A program made the translations under genes and the position numbers. From a virus: DNA of 42,222 bases. The stretch spans positions 1 through 42,222 of IMG/VR virus record IMGVR_UViG_3300017527_000118; one strand, 5' to 3'. Of the stretch, positions 23,042 to 32,337 are shown piece after piece. Positions within the stretch are counted from its first letter, which is position 1. Every line of letters starts with the position of its first letter. Under the pieces are notes generated by a model. It ran no database searches. It saw only the letters and a program-made list of their open reading frames with translations, and had not been told where the DNA came from.

Positions 23042-23395
23042 CTATCCCATTGGTCCCCATGGGCTTCCACCGCCCATGCCCCAGATCATATCCCCAATCC
23101 CGGACGGGGACATCATTCTGTCGTATCTCCCGGCTCCACTCGCCCCCATCCATGTTGGGATTTGTGGTAACTGCCTGTCATACCAACCCCCGCCGCCCCA
23201 AGGATTCTCCCATGTCGGGATTTGCCCGGTCTGCTGCCGATCCATCGTAGTGATCCCGGTTGTCCCAAGTACGCCGGGGATCTGCGGTGCCTGCTCCGGA
23301 GAGCTTGGAGGTTCAACCCCGGCACCAATCGTCAACCCACCCCCGCGAGGACGACTGTGGATTTTCTTCTGCGCCTTCTTCCTCTGGATCATCAT
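23042..23395 (-). CDS. Pro/Gly/Trp-rich hypothetical protein
   Basis: A 117-residue, low-complexity protein with a basic start (MMIQRKKAQKKIHSR) and repeats such as QIPTWENPWGGGGWYDRQ and QIPTWMGASGAGRYDR. No family recognised. The start overlaps the upstream stop (ATGA) and has AAGGA before it. Composition and place suggest a disordered virion or assembly protein. Confidence 0.5.
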   Translation of the reverse strand: MMIQRKKAQKKIHSRPRGGGLTIGAGVEPPSSPEQAPQIPGVLGTTGITTMDRQQTGQIPTWENPWGGGGWYDRQLPQIPTWMGASGAGRYDRMMSPSGIGDMIWGMGGGSPWGPMG

Positions 23396-26300
23396 GAATC
23401 CTTTTTCAGTTCGCGCCCAAGGGAGCTGTAGGTGATTACGAAACTCGAGACCTTGGCTGCATCAGCCTTACCGCTACCACGGGGGATGATGCGAATCTTC
23501 CAACGGAAGCGCCCAACCTGCGATCCCACTCCCAAGATAACCTCTCCGCTCTCATCTGGAATCTGACCAGCAGGAACGTGTACCGCCGCCTCAGTCGCGG
23601 TTGGAGTGGTGGCGAGTGTCGCCGAAGTGGCTGTCTCAATCGAAGAGATGCGATAGGCGTTATCAGAAGTGGCACCAATGAAGTAGTCATTGGCAGCGGT
23701 CGTGACGACGGGGCTCCCAAGCCACTGCGCGTTGAGATCAGTCCCAGCAACCAGCCCAACCACGAGAGTCACCTGATGAGTGCCAGAGATCGTGTAGTCG
23801 GTTGTCTCGACCAGTGCCGTGTGAGAGCCTCCAGTGAGCTTCGTATACGAGCACAGCGCCGCTGGCCGAGGTGTAGTGAACACGGTCCCGGAGTCTTCAC
23901 CAAGGATGTGTGACCACGCCGTGGTAGTGCCAGCAATCGTGGTTGAGCCAGATGTGATGTTCGCGGTGCCAACATCGGTCCCACCAGAGACCCAACTCGA
24001 GTGGTGCTCGGCCTGGACCTCGAACGTCAAATCAGGATTGACTGCGGCATTTGTGTTGTTGCTGTAGGTGTCCAGCTCCACCTCGCTCACAATGGCCCTG
24101 AGACCCTCTCTAACCAACTCCTCCTGCCCTCCCTCTATCACGGCATGGTAGGGGACAGTGATGCCGGTATCGAGCGTGTCAACACCAGTGGAGACAGCCC
24201 CGGCATCGACATACGATGAGTAGGTCTTCGTGTCGTCAGTCGAGAGCTGAGCGTATGCCGCAGCGAGTCTCCGCACCTCTGGGTCAATCGTCGGGAAAAC
24301 GTGCTGGGGGTCCAGGTCAGTATCGTCATCATCGTAGACCGGGAGTTGGAAGTGAGTGACCGCGTCCATCTCCGGTGAGATCATGTAGAGCTTGAACGGG
24401 GCAGTCTGCCCATGCTCGAAAGCGAAGAGGCAGGCGTGGCCTTTCTCATACCCGAGAATTGTGTCGTTGATCGTGCGCCCCTCAATGTAGGGCTCGATGT
24501 CAAAGGTGCCGACCTCTTCAACTCCAGATGCCGATGCCGCGTACAGATGCCCGGTGTTCCCGATGAACCAGACCCGGTTCTGCCACACAACGCCGTTAGA
24601 CACAGCGAAGATGCCAGTCTTCAGCTTGCGGTAGAACCACGGGCTGTCGAGGTTGCCGGTGTGGCTCAGTAGTCCGATGCCGTTCTCCTCGAGAAGAACG
24701 CAGTGGCTACCCAGTGAGTGGATGTCCCGAAGGGCGCCAACTCCAGGACAGTCAAGGAACGTAGCTCCCTCGCCGTCGAAGTTCTGGACGGTCCCTGGGG
24801 ATGTCCACCTGACGCGGCGAGTGTGTAGCTGCCAAGTGCTCGACTGCTCGTCCCACTCCAGGACGCAAGCCAACATCACATACCCAGGAGACCCGGCAAC
24901 ACAGAAGGCCCTGGCCCTGTAGGCATCAGAGATGGGCTGGAAATCCCCAAACTGGACCTCTGGGGTTGCGTCAACTGACGCGTAATGCCCAAGGTGCCTA
25001 TGGCTTGAAGATGAGGCGTCGTAAGAGTAGGAGTACGCGTAGATGTTGTCCATCGCTGCGTTTTTGGGGCATCCAAGCCTCATTGGGTTGCCGTCAGGCT
25101 GAGAGGTGGCCAAGTCATACCACTTGTCCCCGTCCTGGCTGTAGTACATGAACCCTTGATTACCGGCCCAGCCAGTAGCCAAGAAGTAGGTGCCAGTCCA
25201 GCGAACGTCATTCCAGTGAACCGCTGGAGGAGAACCAAGGGACGCGGCCTGCTCCCAGCCCGATGCGTCTACATTCCTCAGAATGGTGTTGCGGCTCCCA
25301 ACCGCCACGTCAACCGTGGACGAGCACGCTACAGCCCAGAGGTGCTCGTCAGTGCTCGACTCCTCATCCTGCCATGTGTCAGTGGGATCAGAAGCAACCG
25401 TGACCTTTCCGTACCGTCCAACAACAACCCAGCGAGACCCGAAGTCAACGCCCTCCCAGCCTCCTGACCGGCTCCAGTTTGTCCAGTTGCCTGTCAAATC
25501 CTCGCTCACGTCAATGTTGTCGGGACCAACCGCAACGTAACAGTTACCACCAACACCGCCAGCAGCGTCATACCTAACGGCGGTACACGAGACAGTCATC
25601 TCGAGATCAACGGCATCCCCATCTACGAATGTCGCGGCCGTGCCATCAGACGAAAGGTAGGCCACAGTGCTGTCGATAGCGAGCCACTTCCCGCCCTCAG
25701 CCAGGGTGATCGCGGCCGGTGAGGCAGCAATGCCCCCAGAGTTCGACCAACTCCCACTAGGATCGGTCGTGTACTGGACATCCGTATTTGGGCCGCTCCT
25801 GACCCAGTTCGTGCCGTCACACTCGATTGCCACAATCGCCGCAATTGGGTAATCAACAGCCCATGTGTAGCTGGCGAGAGCCTGAGTCTTCTGGACAAAC
25901 GGGCCAGAGATCTGAGATGCGGCGATTGCACTCGTAGGACGGTTGACCGAGTACAGCATCCAGTTGCCGAACTCCTCGATGTTCAACGCCGAGCGCACAT
26001 TGGTGCGATTGTGGGTCCTGTAGACCTCGTAAGCGCTGCCAGAGTAGTTCCCATCCTTGTTCGTCGCCAACACGAGCACAGTGTCAGAGGTGATGGAAGC
26101 AACCTCGTAGTAGTTAGTATCCCCAGAGAAGAGCACCCAGCACCCAACCCAGACCTCACGGAGAAAGTTGGTGCTGGTGCCGGTGACAGTCGTTGTGCCT
26201 GTGTTCACCACCACCGAGCCCTCACTGTAGACCGAACTCGCGATGGTTTTGGTGGCTCCACTCCCAGTCCAGGGCGCAAGGTTGGTGAACGAGACAAGTT

Positions 26301-26544
26301 GCCCAGTGGCGTTCGTCACGTACCCGATCTGGAACTCTGTGAGAGTCGCAGTGATGTTCTCAGCCAGCGCCGTAGTGCTCATCCCGGACATGCTAGAGCG
26401 CAGCATTGGGCAGGCATCACCAACTGCCGGGTAGCAGTTCTTGATTCTTGAGACTCGAGGGAGTTGCGAGTCAACCTCGTGGTGCCGGTGGTTCTCACTG
26501 GCCCTGACAAGGCTGAAGCGGCGGTATTTCTTCTCTCGAGCCAT
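23392..26544 (-). CDS. large beta-rich tail protein (propeller-like, tail nozzle candidate)
   Basis: A 1050-residue protein. After the N-terminal RIKNCYPAVGDACPMLRSSM, residues about 190-700 hold repeated WxxV/G, YSQDGDKWYDLA and WVVVGRYGKVTVA-like strands, typical of beta-propeller blades. Beta-sandwich segments follow, and the C-terminus has GRFRWKIRIIPRGSGKADAA with a final strand, KVSSFVITYSSLG. Tail nozzle proteins of short-tailed phages (T7 gp12 and P22 gp10 kind) are propellers at this place after the connector; that match is by layout, not by a recognised signature. The start at 26544 overlaps the preceding stop. Confidence 0.65.
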   Translation of the reverse strand: MAREKKYRRFSLVRASENHRHHEVDSQLPRVSRIKNCYPAVGDACPMLRSSMSGMSTTALAENITATLTEFQIGYVTNATGQLVSFTNLAPWTGSGATKTIASSVYSEGSVVVNTGTTTVTGTSTNFLREVWVGCWVLFSGDTNYYEVASITSDTVLVLATNKDGNYSGSAYEVYRTHNRTNVRSALNIEEFGNWMLYSVNRPTSAIAASQISGPFVQKTQALASYTWAVDYPIAAIVAIECDGTNWVRSGPNTDVQYTTDPSGSWSNSGGIAASPAAITLAEGGKWLAIDSTVAYLSSDGTAATFVDGDAVDLEMTVSCTAVRYDAAGGVGGNCYVAVGPDNIDVSEDLTGNWTNWSRSGGWEGVDFGSRWVVVGRYGKVTVASDPTDTWQDEESSTDEHLWAVACSSTVDVAVGSRNTILRNVDASGWEQAASLGSPPAVHWNDVRWTGTYFLATGWAGNQGFMYYSQDGDKWYDLATSQPDGNPMRLGCPKNAAMDNIYAYSYSYDASSSSHRHLGHYASVDATPEVQFGDFQPISDAYRARAFCVAGSPGYVMLACVLEWDEQSSTWQLHTRRVRWTSPGTVQNFDGEGATFLDCPGVGALRDIHSLGSHCVLLEENGIGLLSHTGNLDSPWFYRKLKTGIFAVSNGVVWQNRVWFIGNTGHLYAASASGVEEVGTFDIEPYIEGRTINDTILGYEKGHACLFAFEHGQTAPFKLYMISPEMDAVTHFQLPVYDDDDTDLDPQHVFPTIDPEVRRLAAAYAQLSTDDTKTYSSYVDAGAVSTGVDTLDTGITVPYHAVIEGGQEELVREGLRAIVSEVELDTYSNNTNAAVNPDLTFEVQAEHHSSWVSGGTDVGTANITSGSTTIAGTTTAWSHILGEDSGTVFTTPRPAALCSYTKLTGGSHTALVETTDYTISGTHQVTLVVGLVAGTDLNAQWLGSPVVTTAANDYFIGATSDNAYRISSIETATSATLATTPTATEAAVHVPAGQIPDESGEVILGVGSQVGRFRWKIRIIPRGSGKADAAKVSSFVITYSSLGRELKKDS

Positions 26545-27284
26545 CAGCCCTCCCCGCCTCCTGCCACAGCCTCATACCGGCCAGAGCCAAGACCCATGAA
26601 GCCACCGTAGAAATCGAAGTCCATAGTCGATGTCTCTGGATTAGCGCCGTCCAGAACATTATGTGTGGCGTGGATAGACAGCGAGTCCCCAGACTGGAGA
26701 TACCGCAGTACGGGACCGACGTGAGCCGCTCTATCCTCGGGCTGGTAGCCAGCAGTGGCACTATTGACCTTGGCGTACCGAGCAGCTACAACGTCGTTAA
26801 CCTTAATCGTGTATATAATATACGACGAATCGAACCCGCCAGTGGCAAGGTCCCCGGTAGCCAACCCAACCTGCAAGCTCAGGAGATACCAACCATCGAG
26901 GCCCCTGGGAATGGTAACCCTGAGCCCATCATAAAACCCGTGAGTCTCCAGCTTCACGTCCAGCGCAACCTCAACTTCCGTGCCGGCACCGGCAACCTCA
27001 AGTTCAGTCTTGCTGTGGTGCCAGCAGATAGCATCGAGCCACGGCTTTGTTGTCACCGCGTCGGCTCGGTCGCCGATCTTCACCACATGCCCGCCGCGAC
27101 GCTTGAAATCCATGGGCTCAGTGTCATTCAGCTTCGTGAACGCAAGCTCCGACTTGTACGCCTGCGACTGAATCCAATTCGACACAAACGCCTTCAGCTC
27201 CGGTGACTCTACTAGCTTGTCTGAAAGCTCAGCAAAGCTCTCTGCGTTCCCCAGGGGCTTACCGGCAAACTTGTCGATTGGCAT
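26544..27284 (-). CDS. virion protein with C1q/TNF-like jelly roll
   Basis: A 246-residue protein. The N-terminal 80 residues are helical. The rest, with GFYDGLRVTIPRGLDGWYLL, then YTIKVNDVVAARYAKV, LRYLQSGDSLSIHATHNV and FYGGFMGLGS, follows the strand pattern of C1q/TNF-like jelly rolls (aromatic strand, GxYxL strand, L-GDxIx strand, FxGFxL end). Such domains form trimers at the tips of phage fibres and spikes. It is likely a tail or connector spike. Confidence 0.65.
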   Translation of the reverse strand: MPIDKFAGKPLGNAESFAELSDKLVESPELKAFVSNWIQSQAYKSELAFTKLNDTEPMDFKRRGGHVVKIGDRADAVTTKPWLDAICWHHSKTELEVAGAGTEVEVALDVKLETHGFYDGLRVTIPRGLDGWYLLSLQVGLATGDLATGGFDSSYIIYTIKVNDVVAARYAKVNSATAGYQPEDRAAHVGPVLRYLQSGDSLSIHATHNVLDGANPETSTMDFDFYGGFMGLGSGRYEAVAGGGEG

Positions 27285-27994
27285 CAGTACTTCCGCCTTG
27301 TCCCGGCCTTGGTGCTAGGTGCCACCCGGCTCTGGAGTGCGAACTCATGCTCTGGCGGTCCCTGGCCGCCCCTGCCAGCGAGCCCAGCGGCCTCGCCCTC
27401 AGCTCGCTCCTGAGCCTGGATTTGTGACCTCTGCTGGTCCTCGTTGAGTAGGAGCTTGATGGCGTGTTGCAGGATCTCGTTGTCATGCCTCTGCGGCAGC
27501 AAGGAGTAGGTATCTGCGGCAGCGCCGCCAACTCCATTCGCCTGTACCCCGGTCGGGAACTGCCCGTACCAGAAGCGGATGGTCTTCGTGCCGTTCGGAG
27601 TCGAGAGAAACGAAACCTGCGGCCTGTCATTCGAACCCGTCCCATTCACGAGGTACCTGTAGACAGTGCCCTGCGGTGCCGTCGTGCCTTGGGTTTGGTT
27701 CATGTAGCTTGTCCAGGAGGTTGGTTTCACCTTGTTGCCATCAGTGACGTTCTTGGCAAGCTCCTCAATCCATAGGGGACGGACGGAGAGTTCGTAGGTG
27801 GCCGTTCCTGACGAGGTGGTCACGTCAGTTGAGGTTCTGAGTTCTGGGGGCCGATGGCGCAGGGCAACGTCAACCTCAGCCTGCTGGACTACTTGGAGGA
27901 TCTCAGCGTCAGACCAGTCGTCGGTAGATGGGTTGCCCATGGCCTTCCGACCACGAGAGATGTAGTCAGCACCAGTGAGTCTTGAGATCGCCAT
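27284..27994 (-). CDS. head-tail connector/adaptor-like protein
   Basis: A 236-residue protein. DDWSDAEILQVVQQAEVDVA (helical), then SGTATYELSVRPLWIEELAK and FWYGQFPTG, and a C-terminal helix with LLPQRHDNEILQHAIKLLLN follow the pattern of the small adaptors that join portal to tail (P22 gp4 and T7 gp11 kind). I chose the ATG at 27994, just after the upstream stop; the frame runs further upstream but only inside that gene. Basic, disordered tail. Confidence 0.6.
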   Translation of the reverse strand: MAISRLTGADYISRGRKAMGNPSTDDWSDAEILQVVQQAEVDVALRHRPPELRTSTDVTTSSGTATYELSVRPLWIEELAKNVTDGNKVKPTSWTSYMNQTQGTTAPQGTVYRYLVNGTGSNDRPQVSFLSTPNGTKTIRFWYGQFPTGVQANGVGGAAADTYSLLPQRHDNEILQHAIKLLLNEDQQRSQIQAQERAEGEAAGLAGRGGQGPPEHEFALQSRVAPSTKAGTRRKY

Positions 27995-27995
27995 T

Positions 27996-28772
27996 CTACA
28001 AATCCTGTATCTCTTCCCGAATGTCCACCATGTCCTCGAACCGAGGGTCGCCCTCGAACTCAGAAGGCTTGTGGAGGTACTCGGGAGCGCACTTGGGGCA
28101 GAGGACCGGCAACAGCATATTGAAGGAGTTGCCGGTATAGCTTGCCGCTGTCCCACTTGTGAATGGGAGATGATCCCAGTTTGGCTTGACGGCATCGTGA
28201 ACGCAGTGGTGGTCGATCCACCAGTCATCAGTGGCGTTGGTCGCGGTGATGTCAACATAGAAGTAGACGGCTGAGCTTGAGGGGGTCACCGCAGCGCTCA
28301 ATGAGGCGACTGGATACGTCACCCAGCACGCACGCATACCAGGGACCGTCCAGGTGCCCAGAGCCTCCTTAGAAACGCCGTCAGACGTGCATACGCCCAG
28401 TACGGCGCTGATCTCCTGGACAGTAGCGGCGTGGTAGGCCCCAACCCACGTCACAAAGAGAAGGTTGGTGTTCCCGCTCAGGTCGGTAGCAACCGTAGAG
28501 CGGTAAGTGCCAGAGGCCCCCGTCCACGTCTGGGAGCCCCTGGCTTCGGTCAGCGTAGTGCCATCAGTGACGTAGGGACGGAATTCGTCAGCGTAGACCC
28601 CCATTGAGACCTCGCCGGCATCCGCCGCGTCACACGTCCAGAAGGCACTGTTGTAGCTCGAGTAGAGCAGTTGGTTGACTCCAGACCGATACCCATACGG
28701 GCGCAGTTTCCTGACGAGAGTCTCTCGTGGGACCTCATCACCACACTCGAAACAGAGTTCGATCTGGGGCAT
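27996..28772 (-). CDS. virion-region protein with flanking Cys pairs
   Basis: A 258-residue protein. An N-terminal CFECGDEVPRETLVRK and a C-terminal VLCPKCAPEYLHKPSEFEGD give two CxxC pairs that could close one zinc site around a beta-rich middle (TWTGASGTYRSTVATDLSGN, then VYFYVDITATNATDDWWIDH). No family recognised. The middle may be a carbohydrate-binding-like sandwich. Position suggests a connector or decoration protein. Confidence 0.55.
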   Translation of the reverse strand: MPQIELCFECGDEVPRETLVRKLRPYGYRSGVNQLLYSSYNSAFWTCDAADAGEVSMGVYADEFRPYVTDGTTLTEARGSQTWTGASGTYRSTVATDLSGNTNLLFVTWVGAYHAATVQEISAVLGVCTSDGVSKEALGTWTVPGMRACWVTYPVASLSAAVTPSSSAVYFYVDITATNATDDWWIDHHCVHDAVKPNWDHLPFTSGTAASYTGNSFNMLLPVLCPKCAPEYLHKPSEFEGDPRFEDMVDIREEIQDL

Positions 28773-28774
28773 TG

Positions 28775-28993
28775 CTAGCCCTTCTTCTTGGTGGTGGCCT
28801 TCTCGCCACCCTCGAGAATCCGAAGAATGCGGTTGAGCTTGGTGGTGAGCCGTGAGAGATCAATCTCTCCAGCCGAGATTGAACCACTAGCCCCACAGTG
28901 CGGACACGGACGAGTTCCGCCGCCGCCAACAGGGTTAATCTTAATCTCTCCAGCGCCTTTGCAGATTCCGCAAGCCTGAGTGATGTCTACCAT
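28775..28993 (-). CDS. small zinc-ribbon protein (DnaJ-type CxxCxGxG)
   Basis: A 72-residue protein with ACGICKGAGEI and CPHCGASGSI, two CxxCxxxG motifs of the DnaJ cysteine-rich kind, and a C-terminal helix, DLSRLTTKLNRILRILEGGE, with a Lys-rich end. One zinc ribbon is likely. I chose the ATG at 28993, only 4 bases after the upstream stop; the frame continues upstream in an unlikely composition. It may be an assembly helper; no evidence for more. Confidence 0.6.
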   Translation of the reverse strand: MVDITQACGICKGAGEIKINPVGGGGTRPCPHCGASGSISAGEIDLSRLTTKLNRILRILEGGEKATTKKKG

Positions 28994-28997
28994 CGTC

Positions 28998-30008
28998 TTA
29001 CTCAGCAGTGTCGATGGTAGTAGCAATGCCCATATTGGCGACGTCACCGGCGTCGGTGTGGGTGTGGCACATGAGCCAAATGTTGGTTTCGTCGGTTCCA
29101 GCCCCCCAATCAGTAGCACCGATAAGAGCGCAGTCCTTGATGATCACATCGCCACCTGCGGATGCGTGAACGTTCATCGCGGAAGTCATGGTCGTGCTGC
29201 CAGCGCCGGTCGGGTTGTAGAAGATGCAGTTGTCGAAGACAACCTCTCGGTCGATGTCACCCGAGCCGTCAATCTTCACGAACAGCACACCGGCATTGTC
29301 AGAGTACACGGTGAAAAAGCAGTCCTTGAACCAGTTGCGGGTGGCCGCGCCGGAAAGTTCAACGTTGGCGTTGGTGGTCGAGCGAGTCACAGTGTTGGCA
29401 CCGAAGTAACACCGCTCGAACATGTTCTCCGAGCCAGTGAGCAGAAGGTCGCAACAGTCCGTTTCGTCACCAGTGTGAGCATTTGGGACACCCACGAAGT
29501 GGACGTTGTAGAAGTAGTTGCGGTTGCCAGAGACATCCACGCCGCGAGCGCCGATGGTATTGGTGTCTGCACCCCAGTGAGCGATCTGGAGGTTCGAGAA
29601 CGTGTTGCCGTGCCCAGTCACCTCAATCACCGGCTCCTCGGTCAGAGCCGCAGTAGCCACCGGAGTGACGCGGCACCGCTGTGACATCGGCACCGGAGCG
29701 CAGGCACCAACAAGGTGCGTGTTGTCGTTGGACCACACCAGCGGAATGGTCGCCTCACGGGATGAGCCCGTGGTGTTGCCATCGTTGAGGTAGTGGATCA
29801 CGTCGCCCTGCTTATCGGTCGTCAGAGCGTAGGCGGCACCAACAGTATCCATCGCGATGTCCTGCTTCTTGCCGCTGTTGTTGTCAGACCCATTAGCAGG
29901 GTCCACGAAGAACACGGTGGCTGAGCCACCCATGATACCCATGCCAAGAGCGCCGCCCCCAACCGGGACGCCGCCGAACTGGAAAACCTGATCACCAAAA
30001 GTCGTCAT
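28998..30008 (-). CDS. right-handed beta-helix virion protein
   Basis: A 336-residue protein. FFVDPANGSDNNSGKKQDIA, then AAYALTTDKQGDVIHYLNDG, is the usual N-terminal cap of pectate-lyase-like beta helices. Repeated strands such as NTFSNLQIAHWG, NYFYNVHFVG, NMFERCYFGANTV and NWFKDCFFTVYSD follow. It lies just after the capsid gene, an uncommon place for a tailspike, so it may decorate the head or form a head fibre. The ATG at 30008 has GGAGAC upstream; an earlier one at 30038 lacks a binding site. Confidence 0.7.
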   Translation of the reverse strand: MTTFGDQVFQFGGVPVGGGALGMGIMGGSATVFFVDPANGSDNNSGKKQDIAMDTVGAAYALTTDKQGDVIHYLNDGNTTGSSREATIPLVWSNDNTHLVGACAPVPMSQRCRVTPVATAALTEEPVIEVTGHGNTFSNLQIAHWGADTNTIGARGVDVSGNRNYFYNVHFVGVPNAHTGDETDCCDLLLTGSENMFERCYFGANTVTRSTTNANVELSGAATRNWFKDCFFTVYSDNAGVLFVKIDGSGDIDREVVFDNCIFYNPTGAGSTTMTSAMNVHASAGGDVIIKDCALIGATDWGAGTDETNIWLMCHTHTDAGDVANMGIATTIDTAE

Positions 30009-30052
30009 CTCATGTCTCCTTCGTTTGTAACCGCCCACTCCCTTTCGGTACA

Positions 30053-30122
30053 GCCTGCCGAGACAGGCCAGCGGGCACTGTGAGGAAGGGGCGAGCCTAG
30101 CTCGGCTCGACCCGCCCCCTCG
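30053..30122 (-). other. hairpins between capsid gene and downstream gene
   Basis: The 146-base gap holds two hairpins. One has stem CGAGCC/GGCTCG (30092-30097 with 30104-30109), extended outward by GGG/CCC with a one-base bulge. The other has stem GCCTG/CAGGC (30053-30057 with 30064-30068). No T run follows in either direction, so they look more like message-stabilising or attenuating structures than full terminators. They separate the highly expressed capsid gene from the genes behind it. Confidence 0.45.
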
Positions 30123-30154
30123 ATTGAACGCGGTGTTTTATGCACCCCGTTTAC

Positions 30155-31072
30155 CTACGCGCCAGGATTCCCCACTATGAACCGATAGTCGGTGAATCCG
30201 TACCCGATCCGCTTGTGGTTACGGCACTTCCGGCCGATGACCTCGAATGCGTCCTTCCACTTGACGGTCAAGGGCTTCTTGACCATGAACAAGAGGTGCT
30301 CCTTCATCTTCTTGCCGAGGACGAAGAAGGAGGTTGTGGAGGACTGCTTCCGGCAATAGCACGCCTTCAAGCCCTTGTCCTTGAGAGTGTTCGCGTTGTT
30401 GTCGCCAGTGTCCGACTCGAGCGGAGACTTGAGGATCTTCTCGAGAGTCTCGCGGTTCGTCGGATGGGTGACCAGACGCCACGGCATGTCGTTGACCTCG
30501 AGACCGGCCTCATCGTAGATCTGGTAGTCGAAGTACCGGACCATATCCCAAAGGGTGTCCTTCGAGATCGAGGTGGGGCCAAGGTCATTGTCAATGGCCG
30601 TTCCATCGTTGGCAGTGTGGGAATCACACATGGCCTTCGAGTCCCAGCCTGGGTAATTGGTGGTATCAAAGGCGTTATCGAAAACAGAAGCGGTGACAGA
30701 GGCGTCAACGTTGCTCATGCCGGTGCCGACTGAGCTGGTCATCTTCTTCAGGAGGCCCTGAATCTGAGTGTTGTCCTCTTCCCACTCCTCGGAGATCACG
30801 AAGCCGAGGGCGTACTTGACGGCGGTGATGGTGTAGTCACCAAGCTCGTAGCCCTGGTTGAAGACGACTGGCTGAAGCTCAGTACGCAGGTTCGGCACTC
30901 CGAGACCCGTGTAGTGGTAGAACTTCATCTGGCCGGCTTTGTTCATCTTGCCCATGGTGAAGATGTCGGGGTAGTTCCAGACCTCGGAACCCTTCGCGGC
31001 TTCGACCTTCATGGGCTTTTCGTAGTCGGTGAGACCTACGGTTTTGGACCAAGTGGTTGTGTTCATTGCCAT
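30155..31072 (-). CDS. major capsid protein
   Basis: A 305-residue protein. The N-terminal segment MKFYHYTGLGVPNLRTELQP, then QGYELGDYTITAVKYALGFV followed by ISEEWEEDN, matches a phage major head protein pattern I know (HK97-type fold, Mu-like head protein group). The later MPWRLVTHPTNRETLEKILK and C-terminal YGFTDYRFIVGNPGA also fit. It is encoded after the scaffold and a small capsid-linked protein, the usual order. No processing site is obvious, in line with a separate scaffold. The start at 31072 has GGGGG upstream. Confidence 0.85.
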   Translation of the reverse strand: MAMNTTTWSKTVGLTDYEKPMKVEAAKGSEVWNYPDIFTMGKMNKAGQMKFYHYTGLGVPNLRTELQPVVFNQGYELGDYTITAVKYALGFVISEEWEEDNTQIQGLLKKMTSSVGTGMSNVDASVTASVFDNAFDTTNYPGWDSKAMCDSHTANDGTAIDNDLGPTSISKDTLWDMVRYFDYQIYDEAGLEVNDMPWRLVTHPTNRETLEKILKSPLESDTGDNNANTLKDKGLKACYCRKQSSTTSFFVLGKKMKEHLLFMVKKPLTVKWKDAFEVIGRKCRNHKRIGYGFTDYRFIVGNPGA

Positions 31073-31082
31073 GATCTACCCC

Positions 31083-31589
31083 CTACGCCGCGTTCGATCC
31101 GTCAGCGTCCTGGAGAACGCTGGAGATGAACTTGAAATGACCCCAGACGTTGTGAGCGCCTTTGGCGTTCTTCTCGGCGGCAACGAAGAAGAGGGCATCG
31201 TTGGTGACGTTGTCGAGTTCTGCGTAGCAGATGTTCGAGTCCACTTCGACACCGATCAACTGGGTGTGGCTACAGTTGGTGGTAGTCGTTTCAGCCCCAC
31301 TGTTCCAAACCCTCATCCGCACAATGTCGGTTGGGTAGATCGGGCAGACGGCGATGTTGGCGTTGTTCGTGTCGTTGGCGCCGTCCTCAAGGGCGATGCC
31401 ATAGATGACAACCGCATCATCAGCGCAGGCGTTGATTCTCCAGTTGGTTGTGTCGATATAGACCAACTGTCCAGCCTTGAAAGTCTGCGAGTCCGCTTCT
31501 GGGATGAGTTGGATTCGATCCTCAATGCTGGCGCCGCCTGTGGAGATGATCTGCGGGTTCTTTGCGAGATAGCTCGCAGTCACAGTCAT
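31083..31589 (-). CDS. capsid-associated protein, head decoration candidate
   Basis: A 168-residue beta-rich protein without a signal or membrane segment. ADSQTFKAGQLVYIDTTNWR and then VVIYGIALEDGANDTNNANI resemble small head-decoration proteins (the TFKAGQ...LVY, GIAL pattern). It directly precedes the major capsid gene. GGAGAC lies before the start. Decoration is inferred from the pattern and place. Confidence 0.6.
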   Translation of the reverse strand: MTVTASYLAKNPQIISTGGASIEDRIQLIPEADSQTFKAGQLVYIDTTNWRINACADDAVVIYGIALEDGANDTNNANIAVCPIYPTDIVRMRVWNSGAETTTTNCSHTQLIGVEVDSNICYAELDNVTNDALFFVAAEKNAKGAHNVWGHFKFISSVLQDADGSNAA

Positions 31590-31600
31590 GTTAGGTCTCC

Positions 31601-32329
31601 TTACTCTTCATCAAAGAAAGCCTCCCCGCTCTCGCCCTCTGCCGGAACGAACCCGGACTCAGCTCCAGGGCGAGGAGCTTTGACGACTTCCCTACTGATA
31701 GCGATGTCGTGGCCTTCCGCGTAGCCCTTCTCTTCGAAGTCTGCGGATTGAGCCGCCTTTTTGTCTGCATCGACCGTACCCTGCGGGAGCGCTCTCTCGA
31801 AGTTCTTCTTGGCCAGCTTTCTGACGTTTTCCAAGTGGAGTTCGCGCTTCTCGTTCTTGATTGCACAGAGGAGGATCTCCCCCGAGCGTCCCCAGCGGAT
31901 AGTGCCATCAACGTGAATGAAGCAGTGAAGACTGCGGGCGATTGAGTCGTTCATGGTTGGCTTTCCATCAGAACCGTCAGGGAACAGGGACTTGGTGAGC
32001 ACCTGATACCCAATGGTCCTCATGCCTGGGATGTCCTCTTCCGTGAACATCCCGACGGTGTACTTGTAGTAGCCACCACCAAAGACCTCGGCAAGGTGGG
32101 CCTCCATGAAAACCCTGACTTGCTTGATCTCGGGAGCGGCCATGTCGATGACTGTATCTTCACGGTCCCAGTATGCGTTGAAGTTCTTCACCGCCTGCCT
32201 GTAAGCCTCTGTTTCGCGCAGATCTTGAGGCTCACGGGCGATGTCACTGGCTTCAACCTTCCGGCGTCGAGCCTTCTCAACCGTGATTGTGCTGTCGTCC
32301 GGTACTTCTAGTGCTTGTCCCTGTCCCAT
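31601..32329 (-). CDS. structural-region protein of unknown function
   Basis: A 242-residue protein: a charged helical start (TVEKARRRKVEASDIAREPQ), a mixed core (YYKYTVGMFTEEDIPGMRTI, then SIARSLHCFIHVDGTIRWGR) and an acidic tail. No family recognised. It lies between the scaffold and the capsid-linked genes, a place where head proteins are usual. Confidence 0.55.
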   Translation of the reverse strand: MGQGQALEVPDDSTITVEKARRRKVEASDIAREPQDLRETEAYRQAVKNFNAYWDREDTVIDMAAPEIKQVRVFMEAHLAEVFGGGYYKYTVGMFTEEDIPGMRTIGYQVLTKSLFPDGSDGKPTMNDSIARSLHCFIHVDGTIRWGRSGEILLCAIKNEKRELHLENVRKLAKKNFERALPQGTVDADKKAAQSADFEEKGYAEGHDIAISREVVKAPRPGAESGFVPAEGESGEAFFDEE

Positions 32330-32337
32330 GATCCCCC

